A stretch of DNA of 64,000 nt, taken from Closterium sp. Naga37s-1. Lineage: Eukaryota > Streptophyta > Zygnematophyceae > Desmidiales > Closteriaceae. The position numbers and the translations under genes are program-made. Position 1 is the first letter of the stretch. Every line of letters begins with the position of its first letter. Below the pieces are notes generated by a model. It was not told the origin of the DNA. It saw only the letters and a program-made list of their open reading frames with translations, and did no database searches. Of the stretch, positions 24,108-33,654 are shown in pieces. The DNA is taken from assembly GCA_947471745.1 (NCBI GenBank), contig CANJKZ010001154.1, positions 729,501 through 793,500 of the forward strand. Direction: 5' to 3'.

Positions 24108-27100
24108 ACACACACACACACACACATGCACGTCTGCAGAACGGTGCCGCATCCCGCTCCTCGTTCCGATTCTCCCACCGCGTTCTCCTAATGCGACTGG
24201 GTGCCCCGTTTGCACATGTCTCCTGTGCAGCTCTCCCAAGCGCCTGATGGCAATGGTGGCGTGTATAACGGTGAGATGGGATGGGATGGGATGGGATGGG
24301 ATGGGATGGGATGGGATGGGATGGGATGGGATGGGATGGGATAGGATGGGATGGGATGGGATGGGGTGGGGTGGGGTGGGGTGGGGTGGGGTGGGGTGGG
24401 GTGGGGTGGGGTGGGGTGGGGTGGGGTGGGGTGGGGTGGGGTGGGGTGGGGTGGGGTGGGACGGGACGGGACGGGACGGGACGGGATGGGATGGGATGGG
24501 ATGGGATGGCCTGGTGTGGGGTGCGATGGTGAAATTCTGGAAATGGAGGGGCAAGCTGAGATTGGATGTGTCGGATTTGACTGAAGGCATGCGAGAGGTG
24601 CCGGGGGTGAGAAATCAAGTCAAGCTTCTATCCCACATCCAGTGGGTCTGCTGGTGGATTGCATTCAGCCCATTGGTAGGATGCAATGGTTGGTGTGAGG
24701 GAGCAGCACGGGCACACACATTCAACCCTCACTGCTCTCAGCCGCCCTCCCCCCCCTGCTCTCACCCTCCCTTGCACCCAACCCTCCTGCATCGAACCCA
24801 TCCCAACCGCTACCTTGCGGAGGTGCCTGTGGTGGCATGGTATGCAGCGTTGCAGGGCAGTGGTCTGTCTGCTGGATCACATTCAAGCGCAGGACAGGAC
24901 ATCATGTCGATTTATCGCACCTGCACTCGCTCACCCACCCCCATGCGCTTGCACTCACCCCCCTGCGCTTGCACTCACCCCCCTGCACTTGCACTCACCC
25001 CCCTGCACTTGCACTCACCCCCCTGCGCTTGCACTCGCCTCCCTGTGCTTGCACTCACCCCCTGCCGTGCAGCGCTGAAGGGCAGTGGTCTGCTGGACAG
25101 CATGCAGGCGCAGGGCGTCACACACGTGGAGTGCTTCTCAGTCGACAATGCCCTTGTCAGTCCCCCACTCACTCACTCACTCCGCCTCTCTCTTGGTCTG
25201 TTGGTCCGTCTGTCAGTCTATCAGTCACTCAGTCCGCAAGGTGCCACTGCCCGCGGTTCAGTCGCTGTACCTCTGATCGTCAACCTACCTCTCCGTATGA
25301 AATCCGTGTGCATTGAGGTCGTTTTTGAGGCGCCTCAAAAACGACCTTCATGTCGCTGTACCTCTGATCGTCAACCTACCACTCCTCCACTGCTCTTCCG
25401 TTCCGCCGACCCTAAGGATTTACCGGGTGACTGGTCGTCAGCCAATGCTGCGTGTATACTACCACGAGCATCCTTATCCTACCCTGTTCTCCATCCCCTT
25501 TCCGCACTCAGAAAACACTCAGATCCAGGGCTACGTGCTGCACGAGTCTTGAGAAGCTGCAAAAACACTCCCTCACCAGTCACCACCCTCCCTTCTCCAC
25601 CTTGTCTCGCCCCCCCTCCCTGCCCCTGCGTTGCTCTCAGATCCGAGTGGCGGACCCTCTTTTCCTGGGCTACGTGCTGCACGAGTCTGCAGACTGCGCG
25701 GCTAAAGTGGTGCAGAAGGTAAGAGCGCGGGTGGAGGAGGAAGGGGCAGGTGGAGGGCCGGGGGAATGGGAGGGGACGGGAAAGGGGGGAATTAGATAGA
25801 TTCGGAAGAGGAAGGGGTGAGAGAGAAAGAGGGAGAAGGCAGGGGGAAGAGGCGAATGGGGTGGGCAGTACCGTAGTAGGCAGAATGGGAGACTGGGCGG
25901 ATAGGGTGTGATGCAGGTGGGTATGTTAGGCTGCTGGTTTGCTTTGTGAGTGGGCAACCTCAACTGTGTAGTTTGGAATGACTTCTGAGTCTTACTTCTG
26001 AGTCTTACTTCTGAGTCGACCAGGAAGTCTTACCGTTGGGTCGAGTGGAGGATATGGCCTGACCTCTGCTCTAAACCGTGCCAACCTCTCTCCGTCCCTC
26101 CTCCCCTTCTCTTCTCCCCAAACCCCTATCTCTCCCCCTCCGCAGGCCTACCCAGAGGAACGGGTGGGCGTGTTTGTGCGCACCAACCACGCACCACTGA
26201 AGCCCACACGGGCAAGCGAGCAGCGCTCTGTGACAGGGGAGAATGGGGAGGAGGGGGAGGGAGAGGAGGAGGAGCTGGTGACAGCAGTGATGGAGTATAG
26301 TGAGCTGCCTCAAGGGATGGGGACGTCTGTGGACGACGCAACAGGCAAACTTAAATACAACTGGAGCAATGTGCGTTGAGGGGAAAAGGGTGGAGCGGGG
26401 GGGAAGGCGGGGGAGGAAAGAGAGGGGGAAGAGGAGGGAAAGGGTGAACAAGCTGTATGAGTGTGCGTGTTTTCAGTTGAGAGGGGTTTATGGAGATTTT
26501 GCTGGGGTCGAGTGGGTGTGGGTGTTCGACTGGCAAACCCAAGTACAACTCGAATAGGTTGTGCTATCTCCCATGACAGCTGGTTGTACGAGTGTGTTTA
26601 AGTTGTGTGAGACCTCCTCGCACTTGCCTTGCCTCACCTTGTCCTACCCTGCCCTACCCTATCCTACCCTGCCCTGTCCCATCTGCGTCAGATCTGCATT
26701 CACATGTTCTCTGTGGAGTTCCTACAAGCAGCCGCACAAGCTCTCGACCACCACTGCATGTAAGCTAAGCTAAGCCCTCCTCCACTGGGGATCAATGGTT
26801 CCATGCAACACTGCATGATCCTTGCATGGTTCAATGATTCGAGATGATGGAACATCGTCCCCTCATGCATGTTTCACTCACTTCAAATCTCCACGTCACA
26901 CATCACACATCTCTGAGGGGACGATGCCTTCAGTGGACCGTCGTCACCTCGTTCTTCTCTCAGTCGCATCGAGATTCACCTCTCAAGAGACACTGCATGT
27001 ATGGCTTTTGAAAGAGCGAGTGCTTTCTAATTCGCGCCCTTCTCGCACTCATCCTGCATCATTTCAACACACGAGCCCTCGAGTCCCTCTCCTCCCTTCC

Positions 27101-28089
27101 CTCCACGCCCCTTCCACCTCTCCCTGCCCATTTGCCCCATGTCCCCGCAACCCACTTCCTGCCCCCCTGCTCCGCCACCCCCCTGCCCGCCTCCTCCACT
27201 ACCCCCCTACGTGCCAACCTTCCTGCCGTGCTGTTCCCCCAGCCATCATCTGGCTGTGAAGCGCATTCCGTCGGTGCACGGGGCAGTGCAGGGGGTGAAG
27301 CTGGAGCAGTTCATATTCGACGTCTTCCCCCTCGCCTCCACCCTCGCTCTCCTCGAGGTGCCTTCATCCCCCTTCTTTTTAGTCCCTTCTACCTGGGCTC
27401 CTTTCCCTGGCCTCCTCTCGCTTGTTGATCCGGTCTTCCCCATGTGACTGCTTCTGTGCATCTGTTTCGGCTGCAATTCTGAGCTTACCAGCGTAAGAGG
27501 GTAATCAGTCGCACTCTCCTACCCTGCTCTCTGTTGCTTGTTGGTGTAACTCCCTCTGACCCCCTCTCTTTCGCCACTCCTCTCTCTTTCTCCACTTCTG
27601 TTATCCTGCCGCCTCACCTTCCTTTCCAATTCTTGGATGCAATGTAACCCCCCGTTGTTTTCCCCTCCCCGTTCTCCCCTCTCCCCTCTCTCCTCGCCTC
27701 TCCCCCCTCCTCTCTCCGCTCTCCCCTCTCCCCCCTCCCCTTTCCCCTTCTCCCCTCTCTCCTCACCGCACCCCACCCCTCAGGTTGCCCGGGAGGAGGA
27801 GTTTTCGCCAGTCAAGAACGCCCCTGGTGCTGCTGCCGACTCACCAGACACAGCCCGACAGCACGTGCTGTGCCTGCACGCGCGATGGGTCCGGGAGGCT
27901 GGCGGGCAGATCGTAAGGAGGGGTGGAGTTGATGGTGAAGGGGTTGAAGGGGGTGAGGAGGGGGATGAGGGAGGGGAACAGAGGGATGAGGGAGTGGAGG
28001 TGTCACCCCTTGTGTCGCATTCTGGGGAGGGGTTGGAGGGTGTGTGTAAGGGAGTGGTGTTTGAGGCACTGAGTGAGATTAGAGGATGA
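19693..28089 (+). CDS. UAP1: UDP-N-acetylglucosamine diphosphorylase (13 exons)
   Basis: Makes UDP-GlcNAc from UTP and GlcNAc-1-phosphate in the cytosol, feeding N-glycan, GPI and O-GlcNAc synthesis. Exons: 19693-19899, 20830-20958, 21290-21329, 21735-21821, 22756-22880, 23747-23821, 24231-24270, 25073-25155, 25641-25718, 26146-26370, 26692-26759, 27243-27357, 27784-28089. All phases agree and give 525 aa (family about 500). Motifs: LLLAGGQGTRLGSSAPKGCY across exons 2-3 (nucleotide-binding loop), PWLIMTSPFT, FFQQGSVPCF, APDGNGGVY, VECFSVDNAL, VADPLFLGY, VMEYSELP, LKYNWSN, VKLEQFIFDVFP, EEEFSPVKN and the C-terminal GVEVSPLVSHSGEGLEGVCK. Exon 10 has an acidic insert, and exon 13 a Gly/Glu-rich one, relative to remembered plant enzymes. 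Introns from 4 onward are rich in satellites and exon echoes. Confidence 0.9.
21862..22310 (+). repeat. 33-bp minisatellite in UAP1 intron 4
   Basis: About 14 units of ttgcag(g/t)tggggtgagg followed by ttgggagtcagggggg. Five units carry gcaggtgggg, then eight carry gcagttgggg, and the last again has gcagg. It starts about 40 bp after exon 4's donor, whose gcag/gt junction the unit resembles. Read in frame it gives an 11-residue repeat, taken here to be intronic. Confidence 0.92.
22323..22395 (+). repeat. Exon echo: copy of the 3' part of UAP1 exon 4
   Basis: Near-identical to the end of exon 4 (tcgctgttccagctcatgg through gctgcag) including a following gt. It encodes LFQLMAERLLRLQMLAVQAA against LFQLMAERLLRMQMLAVDAA. 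It lies downstream in intron 4, after the 33-bp minisatellite. Confidence 0.92.
23297..23464 (+). repeat. 12-bp minisatellite in UAP1 intron 5
   Basis: About 14 units of gaagcatgtg(g/t)t. The first units alternate g/t, and the last are uniformly ggt. Confidence 0.93.
23899..24126 (+). repeat. CA / ACGC microsatellite in UAP1 intron 6
   Basis: Compound tract of acacgc, acatgc, acgc and (ca)n repeats between exons 6 and 7. Confidence 0.93.
24273..24510 (+). repeat. Pentanucleotide G-rich tract in UAP1 intron 7
   Basis: Blocks in order: (gggat)n, (ggggt)n, (gggac)n, (gggat)n. It begins immediately after the exon 7 donor. Runs of three or four G every five bases on the sense strand give strong G-quadruplex potential. 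Confidence 0.93.
24842..24901 (+). repeat. Exon echo: decayed copy of the 5' part of UAP1 exon 8
   Basis: Shares atgcagcg, gcagggcagtggtctg, gctgga and aagcgcagga with the exon 8 acceptor region (25063-25120), with small indels that break the frame. It lies upstream in intron 7. Confidence 0.75.
24941..25066 (+). repeat. 20-bp minisatellite in UAP1 intron 7
   Basis: About six units of gcttgcactcacccccctgc and variants, ending just before the exon 8 acceptor. Confidence 0.88.
25261..25380 (+). repeat. Perfect 32-bp palindrome between 29-bp direct repeats (UAP1 intron 8)
   Basis: Positions 25316-25331 and 25332-25347 are exact reverse complements with no spacer. They are flanked by identical 29-bp copies at 25261-25289 and 25352-25380 (gtcgctgtacctctgatcgt...). 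No coding sequence. Confidence 0.9.
25507..25551 (+). repeat. Exon echo: decayed copy of the 5' part of UAP1 exon 9
   Basis: ctcagatcc then gggctacgtgctgcacgagtct, matching the exon 9 acceptor and codons for GYVLHES, but missing the middle (codons for about RVADPLFL). It lies upstream of exon 9 in intron 8. Confidence 0.85.
26525..26557 (+). repeat. Possible exon echo of the 3' end of UAP1 exon 10
   Basis: Contains tggcaaacccaagtacaact and cgaatag, similar to the exon 10 end caggcaaacttaaatacaac and gagcaat. It is short and diverged, and lies downstream in intron 10. Confidence 0.5.
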
Positions 28090-28670
28090 AGGCATGAGTC
28101 AGCATGGGAGAGGGGGGGTTGAAAAGGGATGTTAGAGAGAGAGAGAGAGATGATGAACAAAGAAATTATCACAATATATGATTCCACAAAGTTGCTCTGG
28201 TTTGTGCAAAATGAATCATTTTACTGCCCTAGATAGACTTATTAACTTTGACTGTTACCTGTCAAGGGCGTTCATTTACAGTGTATCGTGTTCTGTAGAT
28301 TGGGTTAGCTGCAGCGCGTCCTCTCCTTTCAATCGCTAATAACGGTACTAGCCGAGGACAATTATTGTCTCCAACAGCCGTCGCCGCAACGCGATGCGAG
28401 ACTGTGCGATTGTAATCAAGGCGTCGTCTGACTTACCGCACGCCGTACGCGATTACTCGTTCTGGACTGCTCTGCTCAGTTAGCTTCCGCCTCGTGCGAA
28501 TCCGTTGCCACGAGGCGTTGTGTGCCGTGAACGATCAGTCCGCTATTGCGATCTCACGATTGTGACTGCGACAGCGGGAGCGCGGATCGATACTGCAAGT
28601 AATTCGTGCACGTGAACGTGGGTAGGGCGTGCTACTGCGCGCTTGGGCGTACGCGCTTACGCGGCACGCG
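28090..28670. other. UAP1 3' flank and THG1 5' flank
   Basis: No conserved protein or RNA gene seen. AT content rises just after the UAP1 stop (3' UTR-like), then the sequence becomes CG-rich toward the THG1 start. Confidence 0.5.
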
Positions 28671-31087
28671 ATGGCGAACAGTCGGTACGAGTACGTGAAG
28701 CAGTTCGAGCAGCCGGACAGACTGCTGCCGCACTGCTGGATCGTCATTCGCATCGACGGCCGGGGGTTCAGCAAGTGCGTCTGCCGCCCCTGCGATCCCC
28801 GCGCTTCTTTTCCTGATAGCTTTGCCTCTTGCGGCGCTTAGTCATTCGCTTTTGCCTCTCCGGCATCCGCGTATCCCGGCATCCCCGCCTCTTCACCTTC
28901 TCCCGCCTCCCCTTTTTCCCGCCACCTCTCCCCATCCGCCTCCTCCGCCACGGTCTCCGCCTCCCCTCCGCGCATCTCGCGCAGGTTCGTGGCGGAGCGC
29001 GCATTCGAGAAGCCCAACGACGAGCGTCCGCCTCTTCCCCTCTTCCCGATCCCTCTCCCCGCCACCTCTCCTCCTCCACCCGCCCCCTCTCCGTCTCCTT
29101 CCCCCATTCCCTCCCCCTCCCCCCACCCTCCGCGCATCCCGCGCAGGTTCGTGACGGACCACGCGTTCGAAAAGCCCAACGACGAGCGCGGGCTGCGGCT
29201 GATGAACGCGGCCGCGACGGCGGTCATGGCGCAGGTGCCGGACATCGTGTTCGTGTATGGCGTGAGCGACGAGTTCAGGTGCGCGAGGGTGATCGTGTGG
29301 CGGGTGCAGAAAGACGTTTTGATCTATTCTCAAAGAACCTTACTGCGCCTCCTGTGTTAGTTACTATTTTTAAGAGGATCATTTGCAAGCAGTGCGGTGC
29401 GGTGCGGTGCGGTGCTGTTGTGTGTTTGAACTCCAGAGAACAAGTCTGTCTGCATCCATGTGATCACCAGTCATTGACACCATTGTCCTCTCCTCCTATC
29501 CTCTTTTTCATTCCCTCTACCTACCCCATTTTCTGCTTCCTGCCCCGTTCCCATCGCCGTTTCCATCCCTGTTCCAGCTTTGTCGTTCGCCGTGACTCCA
29601 ACCTTTATGAGAGAAGAGCCAGGTGACTTGGAAGCCTCAGGTGAAAAAAAGGAGTTTCAATGTAACAGGTTGATGTTGTGTTACAGTACAGAGTAACCGA
29701 ACTGGAGCATTGTTGCGCGCGCAGACCAGGCTCGACTGTCCTCCCCCACCAGCTCTTGCCCTTACTCAGACGATTCTCTGTATTTTCCTGAGATTTTCCG
29801 CATCTGCAGCAGACCTTCCAACATTGCTCCCTCTTTATCTGTCTTCCCCTCCCTTGTACCCTCCCTTCAAACACTGCTCGCTCCTCTCTGCCTGCCCAAA
29901 CGCCTCACTTTCCCTGCACCTCTCCCCACCCATCTCTTTTCCCTCCGCCCCTCTCTCCACGTGTCCCTTGCTCCGCCTGCCAGAGCAGCAAGCTGATATC
30001 AGTGGTGGTGTCTCTATTCGCAGCCTCCTTTGTCCACCAGTGGCCCAACCACTTTCCATCACAGCCGCTGCTCGCGCCACCGTCCTTTGATGCGCGTGCT
30101 GTGCTCTACCCCTCCACCGCTGTGCTCCGAGACTACCTCTCCTGGCGCCAAGTGGACTGTCAGTATTCCTTGCCTTGCCGTGCTGTGCCTTGCCTTCCTG
30201 TGCCGTGCCTTGCTGTACCTTGCTTTGTTATTGCCTTGCCTTGCCTTGCCTGTCCATAACAAGCGTTTTTAGAAGTCGCTTTGAGTTCTCTTCAATCCTC
30301 AGGCTCTCGTCTCACCCTTTGCCATGCGACCCTGGTGGCAGGTCACATCAACAACCAGTACAACACGTGCTTCTAGATGCTCGTCAAGTCTGGCCTCTCA
30401 CCCAAAGAGGCGCAGGACACCATTAAGGTACCTTCCTCATTGCCACCGTGCCACCTTCCCAGTGCCCACCCAACCTCGTGCACCCAGTACATTCCCCCTT
30501 CCCCCCTCCCCTTTTCTCTTCTCTTAATCCTGCCGATTTTGCTGCTGCTTTCCCTCAACACTCTTCCCGCTTGCCCTCCTCCTCTCCGCTCCTCCTCCCC
30601 CGTCCCACCCTTGCTCCCTCCTCCTAAAGGGCACGTTGGCGGATGCGAAGAACGAGCTGCTGTTCACGCGCTTCGGCATCAACTACAACGACCTGCCCGC
30701 CATCTTCCGCAAAGGCTCCTCCCTCTTCCGACGACAGGTGCTGCTGGTGCTGCTGTTTCAAGTAGCTTTGGTTGTAGTCTGACTGGTTTTGGCTGCTTGT
30801 TGTGCCGTGAATGGGCTTGTTCCTCTGTTGCCCCCTCACAAATCGATTCAGGAGACTTTGAGTTGACTCGAACTCACCTCGGATAATAACAGCCCACATA
30901 GCAGCCATGTGATTGCATGCACAGATGACGCAGCCTCATTGCCTCCCATCGCTCCCCCGGATGCCATGGCAGGTGGAGGAGCAGGTGGAGGGCCGTGGTG
31001 CGCAAGCGATCCAAGCTGCTGGTCGTGCACGATGACGTCATCGCTGACGCTTTCTGGGCGGCAAACCCACATCTGTTGGGGGAGTAA
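28671..31087 (+). CDS. THG1: tRNA(His) guanylyltransferase with an in-frame TAG
   Basis: Adds G-1 to the 5' end of tRNA-His. Exons: 28671-28774, 29147-29278, 29578-29622, 29989-30158, 30342-30427, 30630-30737, and a last exon ending at TAA 31085-31087. Motifs: VIRIDGRGFSK and YGVSDEF (metal-binding Asp and Asp/Glu), [69 protein letters not shown] and AFWAANPHLLGE at the C-terminus. At 30374-30376 a TAG stands where family members have Trp (CF-W-MLVKSG), so translation would stop after 161 residues. The last exon joins in frame only if the acceptor at 31005-31006 is used; the more typical acceptor at 30971-30972 gives the wrong frame. So this is a recent pseudogene, a sequence error, or an unusual transcript. 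Land-plant THG1 often has two such domains; only one is seen here. Confidence 0.8.
28966..29026 (+). repeat. Exon echo: copy of the acceptor and 5' part of THG1 exon 2
   Basis: ctccgcgcatctcgcgcag followed by codons for [14 protein letters not shown], a near copy of exon 2's acceptor and [14 protein letters not shown] at 29127-29189. It lies upstream in intron 1, and similarity ends after the Arg codon. Confidence 0.92.
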
Positions 31088-31448
31088 CTGAAGCAGGTGA
31101 TGATGTGGATAGTGTTAACGTAGTTCGCATTCTAATCAAGAGTTTGCATTTGATGGTAGTGTTTGTGAGACTGGCAGGGACAGTTGAAAGACTCTGTAGG
31201 CAGCTGGTGCAGGGAACATGAGTTACATGACCATAGTAACTTCTGTGTTCTGCTTTAGAGTTCCTCCTCTGGATGGTGTAGGGTAGCAATAGTGCTGCAA
31301 GTGGCCAATTGCCAATGCGAAACTACTTCACTGATAAATGAATAATAAATACAAATTATGCACACATGAATTAGCAAGAATGGAATGAACAAATAACACC
31401 CCAAAATTTACTAAGTTGATAATTGCCCTCTCATTCTGCTACCACCAT
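31088..31448. other. Convergent intergenic region
   Basis: 3' flank of THG1 (plus strand) and of the Ala-rich gene (minus strand). AT-rich, with aataaa on the plus strand near 31343 as a possible THG1 polyadenylation signal. No gene seen. Confidence 0.5.
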
Positions 31449-32516
31449 TCACGGAGCAGCCTCGGACCCAGGGGCAGCGTCTGAGCCAGGCGCGCTCTCC
31501 GAACCAGGAGCACCTTCCGAGCCAGGTGCGCGGCTCGCCGCCTCCTCTGCTGCCTCCGCGGCAGCCTCCGCAGCCTCCGCAGCTGCAGCCTTCTCCGCCA
31601 CTATCCTGTCCGCCTCCGCCCTGCGCGCCTGCGCGGCCCTCAGCGCCGACCTCAGCTTCGTCAGCCGCACCGCCGCGGCTTTCGCTACCTTCTCCGCCGC
31701 CTTCGCCGCGTCTTCCGCCGCCTTAGCGTCAGCCTCAGCCTTCGCCGCCGCCGCCTCCGCCGCAGCCGCCTTGTCCAGCAGCGCCTGATCTTCCGGCGTG
31801 AGCGTCACTTTGAGCGTCCGCGCCGCCTCCGCGGCAGCCTTGGTTGCTTCCGTGTTTGCGGCGGACTCCTCCGCGGATGCGCTCTGCGCGGCCTTGTTCA
31901 ACTCCGCCGCCTTCTTCTGCTCCGCCTTAGCCTTCGCCTCAGCCGCCTTCGCCGCGCCGTTGCCCTTGCCCTTGCTCTTGGCGGCGTCCGCAGCCGCCTT
32001 GGTCGCATCGTCGGCAACCTGCTGCTGCGCGCCTGCCGCAGACACGGCCTTGTCTTTCCGCGACTTCGCCTGCGCAGATTTTTCCAACGCCTTTTGCGCC
32101 TTCTCCTGCGCCTTCTGGTACCTATCGGCGGCTTCCGCTTTCTTCTTCAGCCCCGCGGTCGCCTGCTTCGCGTCCGTCGCGTTCTTCCGCGCCTGCTTCG
32201 CGGTGGCCTTCGCCGCGCTTGCCGCCGCGTTTGCCGCCTGCCAATCCGCCGCGGATTTCACCGCCGCCACCTCCGCCGCCGCCACGTTGGCGGCCGCAGT
32301 CGCTTCTTCGGCGGCGCGAGTGTCGGCGACGGCCTCAGCTGCTTCGAGCTCCGCAGCAGCCTGATCAGCGGCTGCTCTCAAGCGAATAGCAATCTCCTCC
32401 AGGGTTTCCTGAGTCTCTGCCAAACGAATTCGCCTAGACTCTGCAACTTGAGACCCACTCAGGAGAAACGTTATCACAATTGCCGAAAGGGCTAAAGCGA
32501 TGCTTGATCGTGCCAT
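31449..32516 (-). CDS. Secreted Ala/Lys/Glu-rich helical protein, function unknown
   Basis: Single open frame of 355 aa from the Met at 32516, chosen because it begins a clear signal peptide (MARSSIALALSAIVITFLLS, cleavage near AES). The rest is about 300 residues of Ala-rich, charged sequence predicted to be helical or coiled-coil (AAKAAEAKAKAEQKKAAELN and similar), then a C-terminal tail of four APGSE-type repeats. No enzyme motif. It resembles LEA-like, Ala-rich ice-binding or cell-wall coiled-coil proteins in composition only. A 5' UTR intron is plausible: cag/gtgagt near 32652 and a pyrimidine-cag acceptor near 32548 on the minus strand. An upstream in-frame Met at 32621 would destroy the signal peptide position. 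Gene reality is likely; function is not assigned. Confidence 0.75.
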   Translation of the reverse strand: MARSSIALALSAIVITFLLSGSQVAESRRIRLAETQETLEEIAIRLRAAADQAAAELEAAEAVADTRAAEEATAAANVAAAEVAAVKSAADWQAANAAASAAKATAKQARKNATDAKQATAGLKKKAEAADRYQKAQEKAQKALEKSAQAKSRKDKAVSAAGAQQQVADDATKAAADAAKSKGKGNGAAKAAEAKAKAEQKKAAELNKAAQSASAEESAANTEATKAAAEAARTLKVTLTPEDQALLDKAAAAEAAAAKAEADAKAAEDAAKAAEKVAKAAAVRLTKLRSALRAAQARRAEADRIVAEKAAAAEAAEAAAEAAEEAASRAPGSEGAPGSESAPGSDAAPGSEAAP

Positions 32517-32912
32517 GACTGGGAAGTTCGATGATAAAATTGTGACTGTCGAAAGAAAGGTGGTGAGAGTTTCTTGGAGGGGAGTATTTGTATCTCGTGA
32601 AATCGCGGAGTTTCGCTGCACCTGGTGAAAACGCCAACTGGCGACAACTCACCTGTACAGACCAAGTTCGCGAGTTTTTCCACGTTTCGCGATTCGCGAG
32701 GCTACCAACTACCAATTTCGCTGGAGGCACCGCCGGATTTCAGGAATTCGGCTTGTTGCGGATTATGGCGACTCGACAAAGGGGGAATGTGCTCGTCAAA
32801 TACGTAGCACAACATGCCCACTGGAAGCTCCTTCTCCACGTGGCAAGTTGGAGGTCAGGATGGCTTGGCAGGGTTGCGGCTGCGTTGAATCATGCGATAA
32901 ATCGTCATTGCG
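32517..32912. other. 5' flank of the Ala-rich gene up to the Gypsy insertion
   Basis: Holds the putative 5' UTR and promoter of the minus-strand Ala-rich gene. Positions 32908-32912 (ttgcg) are the left TSD of the Gypsy element. No other gene seen. Confidence 0.5.
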
Positions 32913-33108
32913 TGTAAGGAATTTTCTCGGCATTCCTTACGGAACCCGACTACATCGCGTACAGCAACAGCCGTTGTTCGCCCGTTACTGCTAACGGGAC
33001 TTCGCCAACCTCGCGCGCACTGTTTTGCCAAACCTCGCACTGCTGGCCCGGCCGTGTCGGCCTACGCTTCGGGACTAGCCCGAGCCTCGCTGCCAGCGTA
33101 GCACTAGC
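32913..33108 (+). repeat. 5' LTR of Gypsy element 4, left part
   Basis: Matches 45279 onward from tgtaaggaattttctcgg to gtagcactagc, where element 3 enters. The last five bases (ctagc) are the target site of element 3. Confidence 0.93.
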
Positions 33109-33242
33109 TGTCAAAACATATGCATATTAGTATCTAGGCTATTGGGGCTAGCCTTAGGGGGTACACAAACATTCTCGACACTCTAGTCTTGTCCCCAAAC
33201 CTTGATCTAATCACACACAACTTCATGCCTAGGATTGTAAGA
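33109..33242 (+). repeat. 5' LTR of Copia element 3
   Basis: 134 bp. It is followed immediately by a primer-binding site, tggtatctagagcc (33243-33256). It differs from the 3' LTR by a 2-bp indel and a few substitutions. Confidence 0.9.
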
Positions 33243-33654
33243 TGGTATCTAGAGCCTAGAGGTCTCTAGGACCTAAGATAAGGGCCCACCGTTACCACGT
33301 TACCTCACCTGCCTTGCCTGCTGCCCGCGCGCGCCTCGGTTGCACGCGCGCGGCCCTTTTTTATTTTTCCCGCGCGCGCCGCTTGAGCAGCCCGCGCGCT
33401 CTTCGTTTAGGCCCGTTTAGGCCCGTTCTCGGCCCCGCGCGCCACCTCAGCCGCCCGCGCAGCCTGCTGCCGGCCCGCGCATCACGTAAGCCGCCCACGC
33501 GCAGCCCGCTTAGGCCCTGTGCGCCGCGTCCGCCGCCCGCGTAGCCTGTTTTCGGCCCCGCGCGCTACGTCAGCCGCCCGCGCAGCCTGCCGCCGGCCCC
33601 ACGCGTCACCTTCTCCGGTGACGGCGCGCTGCCCCCCCGTCGCCCGTTATGGCA

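Noticed and set aside
24273..24510. Interstitial telomere repeat
   Set aside because: The units are gggat/ggggt/gggac pentamers, not the seven-base plant telomere unit, and the block order fits ordinary microsatellite expansion.
23274..24618. His/Thr-, Ala/Ser- and Pro-rich open frames in UAP1 introns 5 to 7
   Set aside because: Translations of microsatellites within introns defined by conserved flanking exons.
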